A DNA stretch of 64,000 nucleotides, taken from contig NCCR01000003.1 of the NCBI GenBank assembly GCA_002279765.1, forward strand, positions 1 through 64,000, in the 5' to 3' direction. Each line of letters starts with the position of its first letter. Position 1 is the first letter of the stretch. The translations under genes and the position numbers were made by a program. Shown one piece after another: positions 34,493 through 43,655 of this stretch. The DNA comes from Verrucomicrobia bacterium 12-59-8 (GTDB taxonomy: Bacteria > Verrucomicrobiota > Verrucomicrobiae > Verrucomicrobiales > Verrucomicrobiaceae). The notes under the pieces were generated by a model. It saw only the letters and a list, made by a program, of their open reading frames with translations. It was not told where the DNA came from and searched no databases.

Positions 34493-35389
34493 ATGAACAT
34501 CATCCTCGCTCAACATCACGGCATGTGCTTCGGCGTCCGCGACGCCCTTCGCACCACCCACGCGGCCGCTCAGCGCGCCCCACTCACCATCCTTGGTCAG
34601 CTCGTTCACAATCCTCTTGTGGACCGCCACCTCGCCACTCTTGGGGCGCAGCGCGGTGACCTCGATGACTTGCATAGCGCCAGCACGCAGCAGGTCGCCA
34701 TCACCGCTCATGGTGCCTCCGACCAACATCGGCAGGCATGGCAAAGCGCCGGCCACATCGTGATCGACACCACCTGCCCTCTCGTCAAAAAGGCGCATCA
34801 CGCCCTCGCCATGCTGGTGAACGAGGGCTACCAGCCTGTCGTTATTGGTCAGAGTCAGCATGTCGAGGTGCGCGGCCTCATCGGCGATTTTCCCTCAGCC
34901 GTTGTCGTACTTGAAGAGGCTGATCTTGACCGCATTCCTGCGCATCCGCAGCTGGGCATTGTCGCGCAAACCACGCAGCCGATCGAAATCGCCCTTCGTC
35001 TGGTGGATGCCATCAAACGCCGCCACCGCAGTTCCGAAGTGCGTTTCGTTGACACGATCTGCCATCCCACCAAGCAACGCCAGACGGCGATGGACGACCT
35101 GCTGCGTGATTGCGACCACATCGTCGTCATCGGTGGTCGTAACAGCAACAACACGCGCCAGCTCGCGCAGAAAGCTTCGGACCAAGGCCTGCACACGCTG
35201 CAAATCGAACACCCCGACGAGCTCGATCCCGTTTGGTTTCGCGATGCCCGCAACGTCGGTGTCACCGCTGGCACTTCCACACTGGATGAAACGGTCGATG
35301 CCGTCATGCAACGCCTCCGCCAGATCGCCGCCGAACTGCGCACCAACCCTGTCCACGAATTCCTCCGCTCCATGCTCCACGCCGCCTAA
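34493..35389 (+). CDS. ispH: 4-hydroxy-3-methylbut-2-enyl diphosphate reductase
   Basis: A 298-residue IspH/LytB enzyme. The three cluster cysteines are Cys12 (GMCFGVR), Cys95 (TTCPLVKK) and Cys190 (DTICHPTKQRQ). Also present are His39 (LVHNP), AHG near 73, the glutamate segment QHVEVRG and the substrate-binding TAGTSTLDETV. It performs the last step of the MEP isoprenoid pathway, making IPP and DMAPP with a [4Fe-4S] cluster. Its location behind a shared palindrome and beside a diiron protein is unusual for a housekeeping ispH. Whether it is the only copy in the genome is unknown. Confidence 0.92.
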   Translation: MNIILAQHHGMCFGVRDALRTTHAAAQRAPLTILGQLVHNPLVDRHLATLGAQRGDLDDLHSASTQQVAITAHGASDQHRQAWQSAGHIVIDTTCPLVKKAHHALAMLVNEGYQPVVIGQSQHVEVRGLIGDFPSAVVVLEEADLDRIPAHPQLGIVAQTTQPIEIALRLVDAIKRRHRSSEVRFVDTICHPTKQRQTAMDDLLRDCDHIVVIGGRNSNNTRQLAQKASDQGLHTLQIEHPDELDPVWFRDARNVGVTAGTSTLDETVDAVMQRLRQIAAELRTNPVHEFLRSMLHAA

Positions 35390-35413
35390 CCCACCAACCA
35401 ACCAACCACCGTT

Positions 35414-36220
35414 ATGAACACCCAACATTGGATCAACCACTTCGAAGCCAACACCCGCCTCAATCGTGAACTGCAACTGCCAGACACCGCAGGTGATTTG
35501 CCCGAAAACGTTCGCACCGCCCTTGCCCGCTCCATCGCCATTTTTCAACTCGGCGAAAGTGGTGGTGGCACGCGTTTGCGCCGCTACACGCGCAGCATCG
35601 CCTCGCTGGAAAACTTGCGCGGCTATCAGCGTGCCGTCGATCTCTTCGTCGCCGAGGAGCAGAGCCATGCCGCGCTGCTAGCACGCACCGTCTCCCATCT
35701 CCGCGGCACCTTGCTGCAGAAGCAATGGACCAACTCCATCTTTCGCGGAATGCGCAATCTGGTGAACCTCGAGTTCAACATCCAGGTGCTCCTCACAGCG
35801 GAACTCATCGCCGAGGTTTACTTCGGATTGCTATCTCTGCGTTGCAGCGATCTCGTCGTCCAGACTGTTGCCAAAAAACTCCTGCGCGATGAAATGGGCC
35901 ATCTCTCCTTTCAGCGCGACTTTTTATTCGAACGCCTCAAGACATTCACACCTGCCATGCAGCGTCTGTGGCGCTGGCAGTTCCAGGCCATCCATTTCGC
36001 GACCGCCTGCGTCGTCTCCTGGGACCATCGCGACTGCCTGCACAGTCTGAACATCACCCCCGCCGACTTCCGCGCACGCGCCGTGCGCTGCTGGCAGAGC
36101 TTCCAGTCACGTCTCGATCGGCGACTGCACGAAGACGAATCTCAGGCACGCCATGAAGCAGCCTCTACACCTGGGTACAACCGCTCCAGCAGCGCCACCA
36201 TGCAGTCTCCGGTAAGCTGA
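35414..36220 (+). CDS. Ferritin-like diiron protein of unknown function
   Basis: A 268-residue helical protein with the four-helix diiron ligand pattern: Glu48, Glu82-x-x-His85 (EEQSHA), Glu130 or Glu134, and Glu160-x-x-His163 (DEMGHL). It lacks features that would name it ferritin, AurF or a desaturase, so oxygenase/oxidase chemistry is possible but unproven. It follows ispH by 24 bp, suggesting one transcript. The last 79 bp overlap the end of the convergent DUF3482 GTPase gene. Confidence 0.75.
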   Translation: MNTQHWINHFEANTRLNRELQLPDTAGDLPENVRTALARSIAIFQLGESGGGTRLRRYTRSIASLENLRGYQRAVDLFVAEEQSHAALLARTVSHLRGTLLQKQWTNSIFRGMRNLVNLEFNIQVLLTAELIAEVYFGLLSLRCSDLVVQTVAKKLLRDEMGHLSFQRDFLFERLKTFTPAMQRLWRWQFQAIHFATACVVSWDHRDCLHSLNITPADFRARAVRCWQSFQSRLDRRLHEDESQARHEAASTPGYNRSSSATMQSPVS

Positions 36221-37680
36221 CGGGACTGACGAGAAAGCGTGGCGGGCTGGGTGTCTTTTTGCACGCCGGATTTCCACAGATGATCTAACGCATCGGAGTG
36301 GAGATCGGTCACTTCATCCACGACTTCCTGCCAGTGCTGGGGCTGCGCGCTTTCCTTCCACTCACCACGACCACGGCCAAAATGGCAGATGGCGAGATAG
36401 GTGAGAAACGCCAGTTTGACCTGCTCGCGAAAATGCTCGCGTGACCAGCGCAGGCGCTGGTCGCTGCCGCGCACGAGGTTGTAGCTGCGGATTAAAGCAT
36501 AGGCACCAAGGCCGGAGGCAAGGCCACCCAGCAGCGCACCGCCGCCGAAAGTCATGCCGCCCAGTTTGAGATCGGCGATGAGACCTCCCATGGCACCGCC
36601 GGCGAAACTGCCGAGAACGCCCCAGATGTTTTCAGAGACGGCCTGCGGCAGGTGGAAATGCTCGCGCGCGATTTCATTCAGCTCGTGTCCGGCCTGGCCT
36701 TTCAGTCCATGGGCTTCAATCAGGTTGTTGGTCGTCCGCTCGGTGCGGTCAGCGAGCTGCGTGGCCAGTTTTTGCCGCGCCTCATTGTATTCGCGGTTCA
36801 GTTCATCGCGCTGCCACCCCACGCGCTCCAACAGCGTTTCATTGCGCACCTCCACGCCGTCAAACAGCGCTGCCGTGAGCTGCTCTGAGATCAGGCGCAC
36901 CGAGGCTTGAAACACCTCCACATTGCGCAGCGCCCAAGCACGTTTGATCTGCAGGAAGGTCGGAATCTTGGAGCCCTGCATCAGGGGGGCCAGGGAGTCC
37001 ATGAGGATGTCCTCCTGCACCCAGCAGCGGGCAAAGGCATCCAGCGTCAGCACTTCGCGAACGATCTCAAACTGCTGCAGATGGGTCCGCCATGATTCCA
37101 GTTCCGCATCTTCCATGGATGAACTGCCAGGCAGACCGGTTTGATTCAGCAGCACGACCACGGGTTTTTCCACCCAACCGAGGATTTCCATCTCCGGTCC
37201 GATATAGGCGGCGGCCTCGGGAGGTTCGGCGGCGTTGACGAGATACAGCACCACGTCCGCTTCATCGCGCACATTTTTCAGGGCCTGCTGGCTGCACCAC
37301 AAGGGCCTGTCAGTGATGCGGTCCCAGGTCTGCGAAAGAAACCACAGCACCGGACTGTGCTCACGCTGAAGGCGCTTCATCAGCCGTGCGCTGTCGCCAA
37401 ATCCCGGCGTGTCCCACAGCCGCAGCATGAAGCCTCCCGTTTCCAGGAGGGTGTGCGATTCATTGAACAGTGTGACATGCGGCGCATCCCGCACCTCGCC
37501 CACATCACGGCGTAGCAGCGTGCGGGCGAGCGTCGTCTTGCCCGCATTCGTGTGCGAAATGAGGCTCAGCGTGACGATGTCTGAGGCATCACGCACGTTC
37601 AGTTCCGCCGCCTGACGGCCAGGAGGAGTGGAGGTTTTGGTTCTGGAAAAAAGAGCGGGCACAACAGACAAAAACTTCAT
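36142..37680 (-). CDS. DUF3482-type P-loop GTPase
   Basis: About 512 residues from the ATG at 37680 (an in-frame ATG at 37686 overlaps the DUF2868 stop). The GTPase domain has G1 SHTNAGKTT, G3 DTPGFGD and the later NQTG in place of the usual NKxD, so base specificity may be altered. The C-terminal half contains a helical DUF3482 region with a Gly/Ala-rich hydrophobic hairpin (FAGGAMGGLIADLKLGGMTFG) that may touch membranes. Pairing with DUF2868 directly upstream is a conserved arrangement in bacteria. The function is unknown. Its 3' end overlaps the diiron gene. Confidence 0.82.
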   Translation of the reverse strand: MKFLSVVPALFSRTKTSTPPGRQAAELNVRDASDIVTLSLISHTNAGKTTLARTLLRRDVGEVRDAPHVTLFNESHTLLETGGFMLRLWDTPGFGDSARLMKRLQREHSPVLWFLSQTWDRITDRPLWCSQQALKNVRDEADVVLYLVNAAEPPEAAAYIGPEMEILGWVEKPVVVLLNQTGLPGSSSMEDAELESWRTHLQQFEIVREVLTLDAFARCWVQEDILMDSLAPLMQGSKIPTFLQIKRAWALRNVEVFQASVRLISEQLTAALFDGVEVRNETLLERVGWQRDELNREYNEARQKLATQLADRTERTTNNLIEAHGLKGQAGHELNEIAREHFHLPQAVSENIWGVLGSFAGGAMGGLIADLKLGGMTFGGGALLGGLASGLGAYALIRSYNLVRGSDQRLRWSREHFREQVKLAFLTYLAICHFGRGRGEWKESAQPQHWQEVVDEVTDLHSDALDHLWKSGVQKDTQPATLSRQSRQLTGDCMVALLERLYPGVEAASWRA

Positions 37681-37685
37681 GAACA

Positions 37686-39149
37686 TTACGACGCAGGAGG
37701 CTTGGCGCGTGCGGATTCTTTGCGCACGGCCACAATCACTTCAGACGCCAGTCCTTCGACCATCTGCGCCCATAACTGCTCACGGCCGGCCATTTTTTCC
37801 GGTGACCAACGTCCCGCAAGACTCGTGCCGTCCAGCAGCACGATGAGCTCCGGTTCGGCATGCTTCGTGAGCAGGCGCTGGCGCACATCGGAGACCAGCC
37901 GACGCTGCACCTCGGCTTCGGGGGTGGTGGCCATGTTGAAGAGCATCACCACATTCGCGCACACGGGCTGCCAGGCGGCGGCAAACTCGTCCTCCTCCCC
38001 GGCCGGGATGCGCACATACTCGGCACGCGCCATACCGCCAAAACGTTCCCGTACGCCACGATCCCACACTTCGCGATGAGTGGCTGTGGGCTCAATGGCA
38101 TGCACGAGCACCTGGATGCGCTCGCCGCCACCTTCAACCGCACGCAGCAATGTCCGCAGGTAGCCGCCCCAGCTCAACGCTCGGGCCGGCTGTGAGACAA
38201 CCCGGCAGCTGCGCGCCGCACCTAGGCCCGCCAGCAGGAGGCGAGGCAGCACGATCAGCACCAGCAGGGTGCCCGCGTACAAATGAATCCACGGCAGCGC
38301 AGGAGCAGGTTTGTTCACTTTGCCCGAAGTCCGATGCATGCCGACAATCTGGTCCAGCGGCACGGGAACCCGCAGCACCTTCGACGCTGGTTTGAACAAG
38401 GTCTCAAAAAACGCCGAGGCTTCAATGTCGCCCAGCAGCGTGCTTTCCCACACCGCACGATACTCGTGCGACCAGCCACGGGCATACAGGGCGACCGCAC
38501 CACCTATGGCCAGCAACGCCGCCGCCACATGCAGCCACATCCGCAACCGCATCTGCAAGCGCCGCCAGGCCAGCGGCCACGCGAGCTCTTCATACCGCGC
38601 CCGCACAATTTCGGCCACACCGCTCTCGACCTCCTTCGTGGCTTTGCCCATCCGTGAAATGCCATGCGCGAGAAATTCTGCCACCCAGCCGCCGCGTCCG
38701 GCCACAGCAGAAGTCGGCATCAGTTCGCAAAACAACCCGAGACTAATCACCACCGCATTCCATGCCAGCAAACCCACCAGTGGAAGTGCCAGTAGATTGA
38801 ATTCGCCCGCCTGCCCCAGATCCGTCAACCAGTAACCCGCGACCAGCGCCAGCGCCCAGCCCGCCAGAGCCCAGGACCAGCGCCCCTGCGGCACACACAA
38901 CAAATTCAGCACACGGATCAGCTCGCCGCGCCAGCCTACGGCCTCGCGCTCCAGCCATTCGGCCCGTTTGTCCAGAAACGACTCTGAACGCTCTTCCAGC
39001 ACATCCCCGATGATCTCCTCGGAAGCCAGTCCGGCCCGCGTGTGGGCCGTGGCCTCGCGACGACGCTCCGCATTGACGAGAACGCCATCGGCATCGCCTT
39101 CTTCGAGTGCGCGCCATTTCAGCACGCGCTGCCAGTCATTCCAATCCAT
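37686..39149 (-). CDS. DUF2868 membrane protein
   Basis: A 487-residue protein with several hydrophobic helices (near residues 95-115, 120-145, 205-225 and 300-320) and a soluble C-terminal domain (about 330-480). It precedes the DUF3482 GTPase gene with the stop next to the GTPase start, the usual DUF2868-DUF3482 pair. The family is thought to form a membrane partner for the GTPase, but no biochemical role is established. It lies 64 bp after the ABC ATPase gene. Confidence 0.75.
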   Translation of the reverse strand: MDWNDWQRVLKWRALEEGDADGVLVNAERRREATAHTRAGLASEEIIGDVLEERSESFLDKRAEWLEREAVGWRGELIRVLNLLCVPQGRWSWALAGWALALVAGYWLTDLGQAGEFNLLALPLVGLLAWNAVVISLGLFCELMPTSAVAGRGGWVAEFLAHGISRMGKATKEVESGVAEIVRARYEELAWPLAWRRLQMRLRMWLHVAAALLAIGGAVALYARGWSHEYRAVWESTLLGDIEASAFFETLFKPASKVLRVPVPLDQIVGMHRTSGKVNKPAPALPWIHLYAGTLLVLIVLPRLLLAGLGAARSCRVVSQPARALSWGGYLRTLLRAVEGGGERIQVLVHAIEPTATHREVWDRGVRERFGGMARAEYVRIPAGEEDEFAAAWQPVCANVVMLFNMATTPEAEVQRRLVSDVRQRLLTKHAEPELIVLLDGTSLAGRWSPEKMAGREQLWAQMVEGLASEVIVAVRKESARAKPPAS

Positions 39150-39213
39150 TCAGGGGGGGTGTTTTCAGCACACTAAACGCAGCTTCGGACGGATTCCAAC
39201 CGCACAGTGCAAT

Positions 39214-39864
39214 TCATCCCTTGGATTCCACCTCCAGCCGCCCTGCCATCATGCGCAGGTGCAGGGTACCGAGTGCGGCGGCTTCACTGCTGGAGTGGGT
39301 GACGTGCAAAACGGTGAGCGCATGCTCAGATTGCACGCGCTGGAGCAGGGAAACAGCCTCCGCCCGCATGCTTTCATCGAGCGCGGAGAGCGGTTCGTCG
39401 AGGAGAAGCAGCTTGGGTTGTGCAGCCAGGGCGCGAGCGAGGGCCACTCGCTGCTTTTCGCCGCCGGAGAGCATGTCGGGCAACCGATCCAGCAGCGGGG
39501 AAATGCCAAACTGCTCCGCGAGACGGTTGACGCGTTGATTCAGTTCCTCAGGGGCCATACCCCGCAGTTTCGGGGCAAAGCCAATCTGCTCACGAACGCG
39601 CAGGCCGGGGAACAGCGCCAGATCTTGCGGTACGTACCCGATGCCGCGCTCACGTGGTTCCAGATCCGTCACGTCCACGCCATCCAGCAGCACGCGGCCG
39701 GAGGTCGGGTGGCGCAGGCCGCAGAGGATTTCCAACAGGGTGGTTTTGCCGCAGCCGGTTTGTCCCATGAGCACCGCGTAGGTGTTGGCCGGAATGGCCA
39801 CACTCACGCTCTCCAGGATCGTGCGGCCAGAGACCTTCCAGGTGAGTTGTTCGAGCTGAATCAT
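39214..39864 (-). CDS. ABC transporter ATP-binding protein (ModC-like)
   Basis: A 216-residue ABC ATPase with Walker A GQTGCGKTTLLEIL, Q-loop YVPQDLALFP, signature LSGGEKQRVALARAL, Walker B LLLLDEPLSALD and the H-loop THSS. It resembles the ATPase of molybdate/tungstate-type importers but ends without the C-terminal TOBE/MOP domain of standard ModC. Its start overlaps the permease stop by four bases. With the permease it forms an importer lacking a nearby binding protein. Confidence 0.85.
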   Translation of the reverse strand: MIQLEQLTWKVSGRTILESVSVAIPANTYAVLMGQTGCGKTTLLEILCGLRHPTSGRVLLDGVDVTDLEPRERGIGYVPQDLALFPGLRVREQIGFAPKLRGMAPEELNQRVNRLAEQFGISPLLDRLPDMLSGGEKQRVALARALAAQPKLLLLDEPLSALDESMRAEAVSLLQRVQSEHALTVLHVTHSSSEAAALGTLHLRMMAGRLEVESKG

Positions 39865-40643
39865 ACTTTTTCCCCCGTGGCACGCACCGCCACCAGCACC
39901 AGCACGGCCAGCAACACCATGAACAAGCTGACTGCCACGGCGGCTTCGAGATTTCCCACGCTGAGTTCCAGCCAGACCGTCGTCGGCAAAACCTCCGTCT
40001 TCATGCGCGTAGCGCCGGCAAAGACGAGGATCGGCCCAAACTCACCCAGGCTACGCGCCCAGGCGATGCAGAACGCCGCCACCATGCCACGCCGCGCCGC
40101 AGGCAGCGCCACATGCCACAGCGCCTGAAACCGCGTGCAGCCCAGCGTCAGCGCCACGTCCTCAGGCCGTGCCGAGAGATGCTGGAAGGTGCCGCGCATC
40201 GTGCGGATCGCGAAGGCAGCAGCCACGACGAACTGAGCGAGCACCACGCCGCTGACCTGATAGGTGAAGGGAATCGCCATCTCGATCACCTTGCCGATCT
40301 TCGTCTGGAAAAAGATCAACAGGCACAGACCGACCACCAAGGGCGGCAGGATGATGGGAATATCGAGCGCTGCATCCAGCCAGGATTTGCCGCGAAATTC
40401 GAGGCGGGTCATCAAATACCCCACGGGCACCGCCAGCAGCAGCGCAAAGCCTGCGGCGAGCGAGCATGTCACAAGGCTCAAAAAAGTCGCATGCCGGATC
40501 TCAGGCGACCGCAGAACCTGCAGCCACGAATCCGGTGTGCTATATGACGCCGTGGCTCCGAGCAGCAGCGCCCAGAAGATGATATAGCCCGCAGTGATCA
40601 ACGCCAGAACCAGCCAGCAGAGATTGGAACGGTTCAGGCGCAT
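39861..40643 (-). CDS. ABC transporter permease (ModB/WtpB-like)
   Basis: A 260-residue inner-membrane protein with about six helices and the EAA-type motif (ALTLGCTRFQALWHVALPAARRGMVAA) that contacts the ATPase. The segment LPTTVWLELSVGNLEAAVAVSLFMV is typical of molybdate/tungstate-class permeases. It starts 6 bp after obgE and overlaps the ATPase gene by four bases. No ModA-like substrate-binding protein gene is in this operon. Confidence 0.82.
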   Translation of the reverse strand: MRLNRSNLCWLVLALITAGYIIFWALLLGATASYSTPDSWLQVLRSPEIRHATFLSLVTCSLAAGFALLLAVPVGYLMTRLEFRGKSWLDAALDIPIILPPLVVGLCLLIFFQTKIGKVIEMAIPFTYQVSGVVLAQFVVAAAFAIRTMRGTFQHLSARPEDVALTLGCTRFQALWHVALPAARRGMVAAFCIAWARSLGEFGPILVFAGATRMKTEVLPTTVWLELSVGNLEAAVAVSLFMVLLAVLVLVAVRATGEKV

Positions 40644-40649
40644 GACAGA

Positions 40650-41687
40650 TCACCAATCGATGTCCTGCCCGATCTTTTCATCCAGCCACTTGCGCAGTTT
40701 GTCGAGGCCTTCGCCGGTTTCAGCGGAGACGGGGTGGACTTTGATGCGTTTGAAGCGCTCTTTGAAGTGGACGAGGTTTTCCGCCGCCTCGGGCAGGTCG
40801 ATCTTGTTGGCGATGATGCACCAAGGGCGTTTGGCGAGTTCTTCGGAGTAGAGGGAGACTTCTTTGCGGACGATTTCGAGGTCGGAGACGGGATCGCGGC
40901 CTTCGGTACCGGCGGTATCGACGACGAAGAGCAGGACGCGGCAGCGCATGATATGGCGCAGGAAATCATGGCCGAGGCCGATGTTTTCGTGCGCGCCTTC
41001 GATCAGCCCGGGAATGTCCGCGAGACTGCCACGACGATTGGGGCCGAACTCAATGACGCCGACCATCGGCTGCAGTGTGGTGAAGGGATAGTTGGCGATC
41101 TTCGGTTTGGCGGCGCTGAGCTTGGAGAGCAGCGTCGATTTGCCCGCGTTCGGGGCTCCGACGAATCCGGCATCGGCGATGGAGCGCATCTCAAAATGGA
41201 ATTCGCCTTCTTCACCGGCGGTGCCGGGGGTGAATTCACGCGGGGCCTGATGCGTGGAGGTCTTGAAATGCACGTTCCCCTTCCCGCCTTTGCCGCCTTT
41301 GCAGAGGACGTAGGTGGAGTTGGTCTCGGTCAGATCGGCCACGGGCTCGTAGCGGGTGGCGAGTTCATTGGTTTCGTTGTCGTATTCCTGAATGACGCGG
41401 CTGATGAGGGTGCCTGGGGGCACTTTATAAACGACATCCTTGCCGCTGCGGCCGGTACACTGCGTGGCACCGCCCTTGGCACCATCTTCTGCGATGAGGC
41501 GGTTGTTGAAGACGTAATTGCGCAGGCTGTCCGTGCTGGGATCGACCAGTAGGATGAGGCTGCCCCCGTTCCCGCCGTCGCCACCGTCAGGGCCGCCTTT
41601 GGGACGGAATTTTCCGCGATGGAAATGAGCACTGCCATCTCCGCCTTTGCCGGCGCGCGCTTGAACTTTGATTTGATCGACAAACAT
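40650..41687 (-). CDS. obgE: GTPase ObgE/CgtA
   Basis: A 345-residue Obg GTPase. The N-terminal Gly-rich Obg domain (about 1-155; VDQIKVQARAGKGGDGSAHF, GPDGGDGGNGG) precedes a GTPase domain with G1 GAPNAGKST, G3 DIPG and G4 NKID. It lacks a long C-terminal acidic extension. Obg acts in 50S ribosome assembly and the stringent response. The transporter genes after it are probably co-transcribed by chance of position. Confidence 0.95.
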   Translation of the reverse strand: MFVDQIKVQARAGKGGDGSAHFHRGKFRPKGGPDGGDGGNGGSLILLVDPSTDSLRNYVFNNRLIAEDGAKGGATQCTGRSGKDVVYKVPPGTLISRVIQEYDNETNELATRYEPVADLTETNSTYVLCKGGKGGKGNVHFKTSTHQAPREFTPGTAGEEGEFHFEMRSIADAGFVGAPNAGKSTLLSKLSAAKPKIANYPFTTLQPMVGVIEFGPNRRGSLADIPGLIEGAHENIGLGHDFLRHIMRCRVLLFVVDTAGTEGRDPVSDLEIVRKEVSLYSEELAKRPWCIIANKIDLPEAAENLVHFKERFKRIKVHPVSAETGEGLDKLRKWLDEKIGQDIDW

Positions 41688-41745
41688 GTGACGGTCCAGT
41701 TAACCGGGGATGGGCATGGGAGCAAGGCTTAGCTTCATGTCGCTA

Positions 41746-43569
41746 CTACTGCGATGCGGCTTCCTTGTCCCCGCCTGCCGTCTTGGCTGCAAGGGGATAG
41801 AACAGCTGCATGGCACGACGGATCTGCGGGCATTTCAGGCTGGCAGCATGAATGGCGTTCGGGATCTGGCGGTGTTTGGCGAACAGATGGTAGGCGCTGA
41901 GAGCCTCAAAGCCGGCATTCAACGATCCTTCCATCGGCAGGTAGCTGCGGCCATCGACATTGAGATTCTCGACCAAGCCCCACGGCGGGAAGTAGCTGGC
42001 CTTCTCCATGCGTTCGAGCAGGTCATACGTCTCCTGTGCCTGCGGATTCAGCGTGGAAGACATCAGGATGTAGTGCGGATGGATGAGCTTTTGATCCGGC
42101 AGATCGACGCCACCCACATAGTAGCCATTGCCGGCCTGGTTTTCGCCGGCGGAGAGACCGTAGATGCCGTTGCGTGCCGCACGGGACTGCGGCCAGCGTT
42201 TCGGAATATAGGCGCGCTGCGCGCCCAGCATGGCACGGCGCACGCTGAGCCAGCGCACACCGTCATGCGCATCGGGCACATCACTGTCGAAGTCTGGATG
42301 AAACAAACTTTGCAACTCGGTGATGAACCCGGTGCCCTGCCATGCCTTTCCAGGAGTCCGCATGGGTGGCGGGCGGTGGGCGGGGTTGGCGATGCCTTCC
42401 ATGAGCATCACGAGAGTCGTTTCACCGCCCCAGTCATGCCAGCCATGCGGCAGGAGCGTGATGCCGTCGTCGGCAAGGCCGTGCGAGAGATGGCCATCGG
42501 GCAGGTGCAGCAGAGCGTACTCGATCTCTTTGATCTGCAGGATCAGGTCTTCGGCCACAGCAGGTACATCGAGCATGATCGCTGCCAGCAGCATGGACTG
42601 TGCGTAGATCGCCGTGTCCACGGTACTGTATTCAGTGCCCGGATGGATGCAGTAGGCGTTCTCATGCCCATGCTGGTGAACAAAATGCGGCAGCAGTCCG
42701 CGCCCCGTTTTCAGCTTCTTGATCGCCTCATGCGTGCGCGTGAGCACCCAACGTGCATAATCTGCCGTCACGATGCCCAGCGGCTCCTGCGCGGCCGCCG
42801 CAGAGGCCAGCACGTACATGCCAGTGGCGGAGACGGACTCAAACGCCCCCTCTTCAATGTGGGCGCGATCACGCACAAAACCTGTCCCGATGGAATAACT
42901 GCGCGCGATCTTCGCATACGAGGCTAGGAAAGCATAGGCGTCCCACGGCATCTGGGGCAGCTCAATGCCAAGGAACAACCCGGAGACCTTCAATTCAGCA
43001 CCAGGTTCAGCCGTCCATACGATGGTTTTCCCGTCACGCACCGCTTCAGGGGCCACCGGATGCACAAACATGCGGTATTGCGGCTCATTCAGCTCAATCA
43101 TCTGCGACCAGCGCATTTCATCGGTGGGAGATTTGATTTCGAGCTTGATCTTTCCGCGCCCGGCAGCCTCGATCATCACCGCCGTGACACGCGGCTGATA
43201 TTTGGCGGTGACGGGCTCGGGATAGGCATGCGTAAAATCCATCACGCGGCTCACATTGCGCGCCTGCCCGGCCAGACTGTGCCACATGCCCGCCCATGCC
43301 TCCGGCTGCTGGCTGAGATGCACCACGATTTCGTCTGTGAGCCATTCGATCTCGTGCTCCGCTGGCCCATGGAAGCCGAAGTCGGTACCTATATGGGTGT
43401 AGGCAGTGAATGAATTCAGCCGCTTGGTCCCGGTAAGCACCTGCTGCCCTTCATCACGATGAATGAAATACTCCTGCACCGGCTGCCACACGAGACGTGT
43501 GGCAGGCTGCGCCATCACCTGCGTGCCGAGCATCACAGCGACGGCTCCGACGGTTGAAAGGAGACGCAT
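41746..43569 (-). CDS. Secreted glycoamylase-like protein (PF10091-type (alpha/alpha)6 fold)
   Basis: A 607-residue protein with a signal peptide (cleavage near VMAQ). An N-terminal beta-rich region (to ~210) precedes a helical domain whose end (GIYGLSAGE..., HPHYILMSSTLNP, FPPWGLVENLNV, LPMEGSLNAGFEALSAYHLF) resembles the glycoamylase-like family of (alpha/alpha)6-barrel proteins, members of which act on beta-glucans or related glycans. Catalytic residues are not certain. It is likely an exported or periplasmic glycan enzyme. It follows citrate synthase but is separated by about 86 bp. Confidence 0.6.
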   Translation of the reverse strand: MRLLSTVGAVAVMLGTQVMAQPATRLVWQPVQEYFIHRDEGQQVLTGTKRLNSFTAYTHIGTDFGFHGPAEHEIEWLTDEIVVHLSQQPEAWAGMWHSLAGQARNVSRVMDFTHAYPEPVTAKYQPRVTAVMIEAAGRGKIKLEIKSPTDEMRWSQMIELNEPQYRMFVHPVAPEAVRDGKTIVWTAEPGAELKVSGLFLGIELPQMPWDAYAFLASYAKIARSYSIGTGFVRDRAHIEEGAFESVSATGMYVLASAAAAQEPLGIVTADYARWVLTRTHEAIKKLKTGRGLLPHFVHQHGHENAYCIHPGTEYSTVDTAIYAQSMLLAAIMLDVPAVAEDLILQIKEIEYALLHLPDGHLSHGLADDGITLLPHGWHDWGGETTLVMLMEGIANPAHRPPPMRTPGKAWQGTGFITELQSLFHPDFDSDVPDAHDGVRWLSVRRAMLGAQRAYIPKRWPQSRAARNGIYGLSAGENQAGNGYYVGGVDLPDQKLIHPHYILMSSTLNPQAQETYDLLERMEKASYFPPWGLVENLNVDGRSYLPMEGSLNAGFEALSAYHLFAKHRQIPNAIHAASLKCPQIRRAMQLFYPLAAKTAGGDKEAASQ

Positions 43570-43655
43570 AAAGCATGTAAGATAGTGGCAAACACAGGGT
43601 TATGCCACCTTTGCGGCGTGCAAATTTCATCTTGCCAGCTCTACGAGCGGATCAA

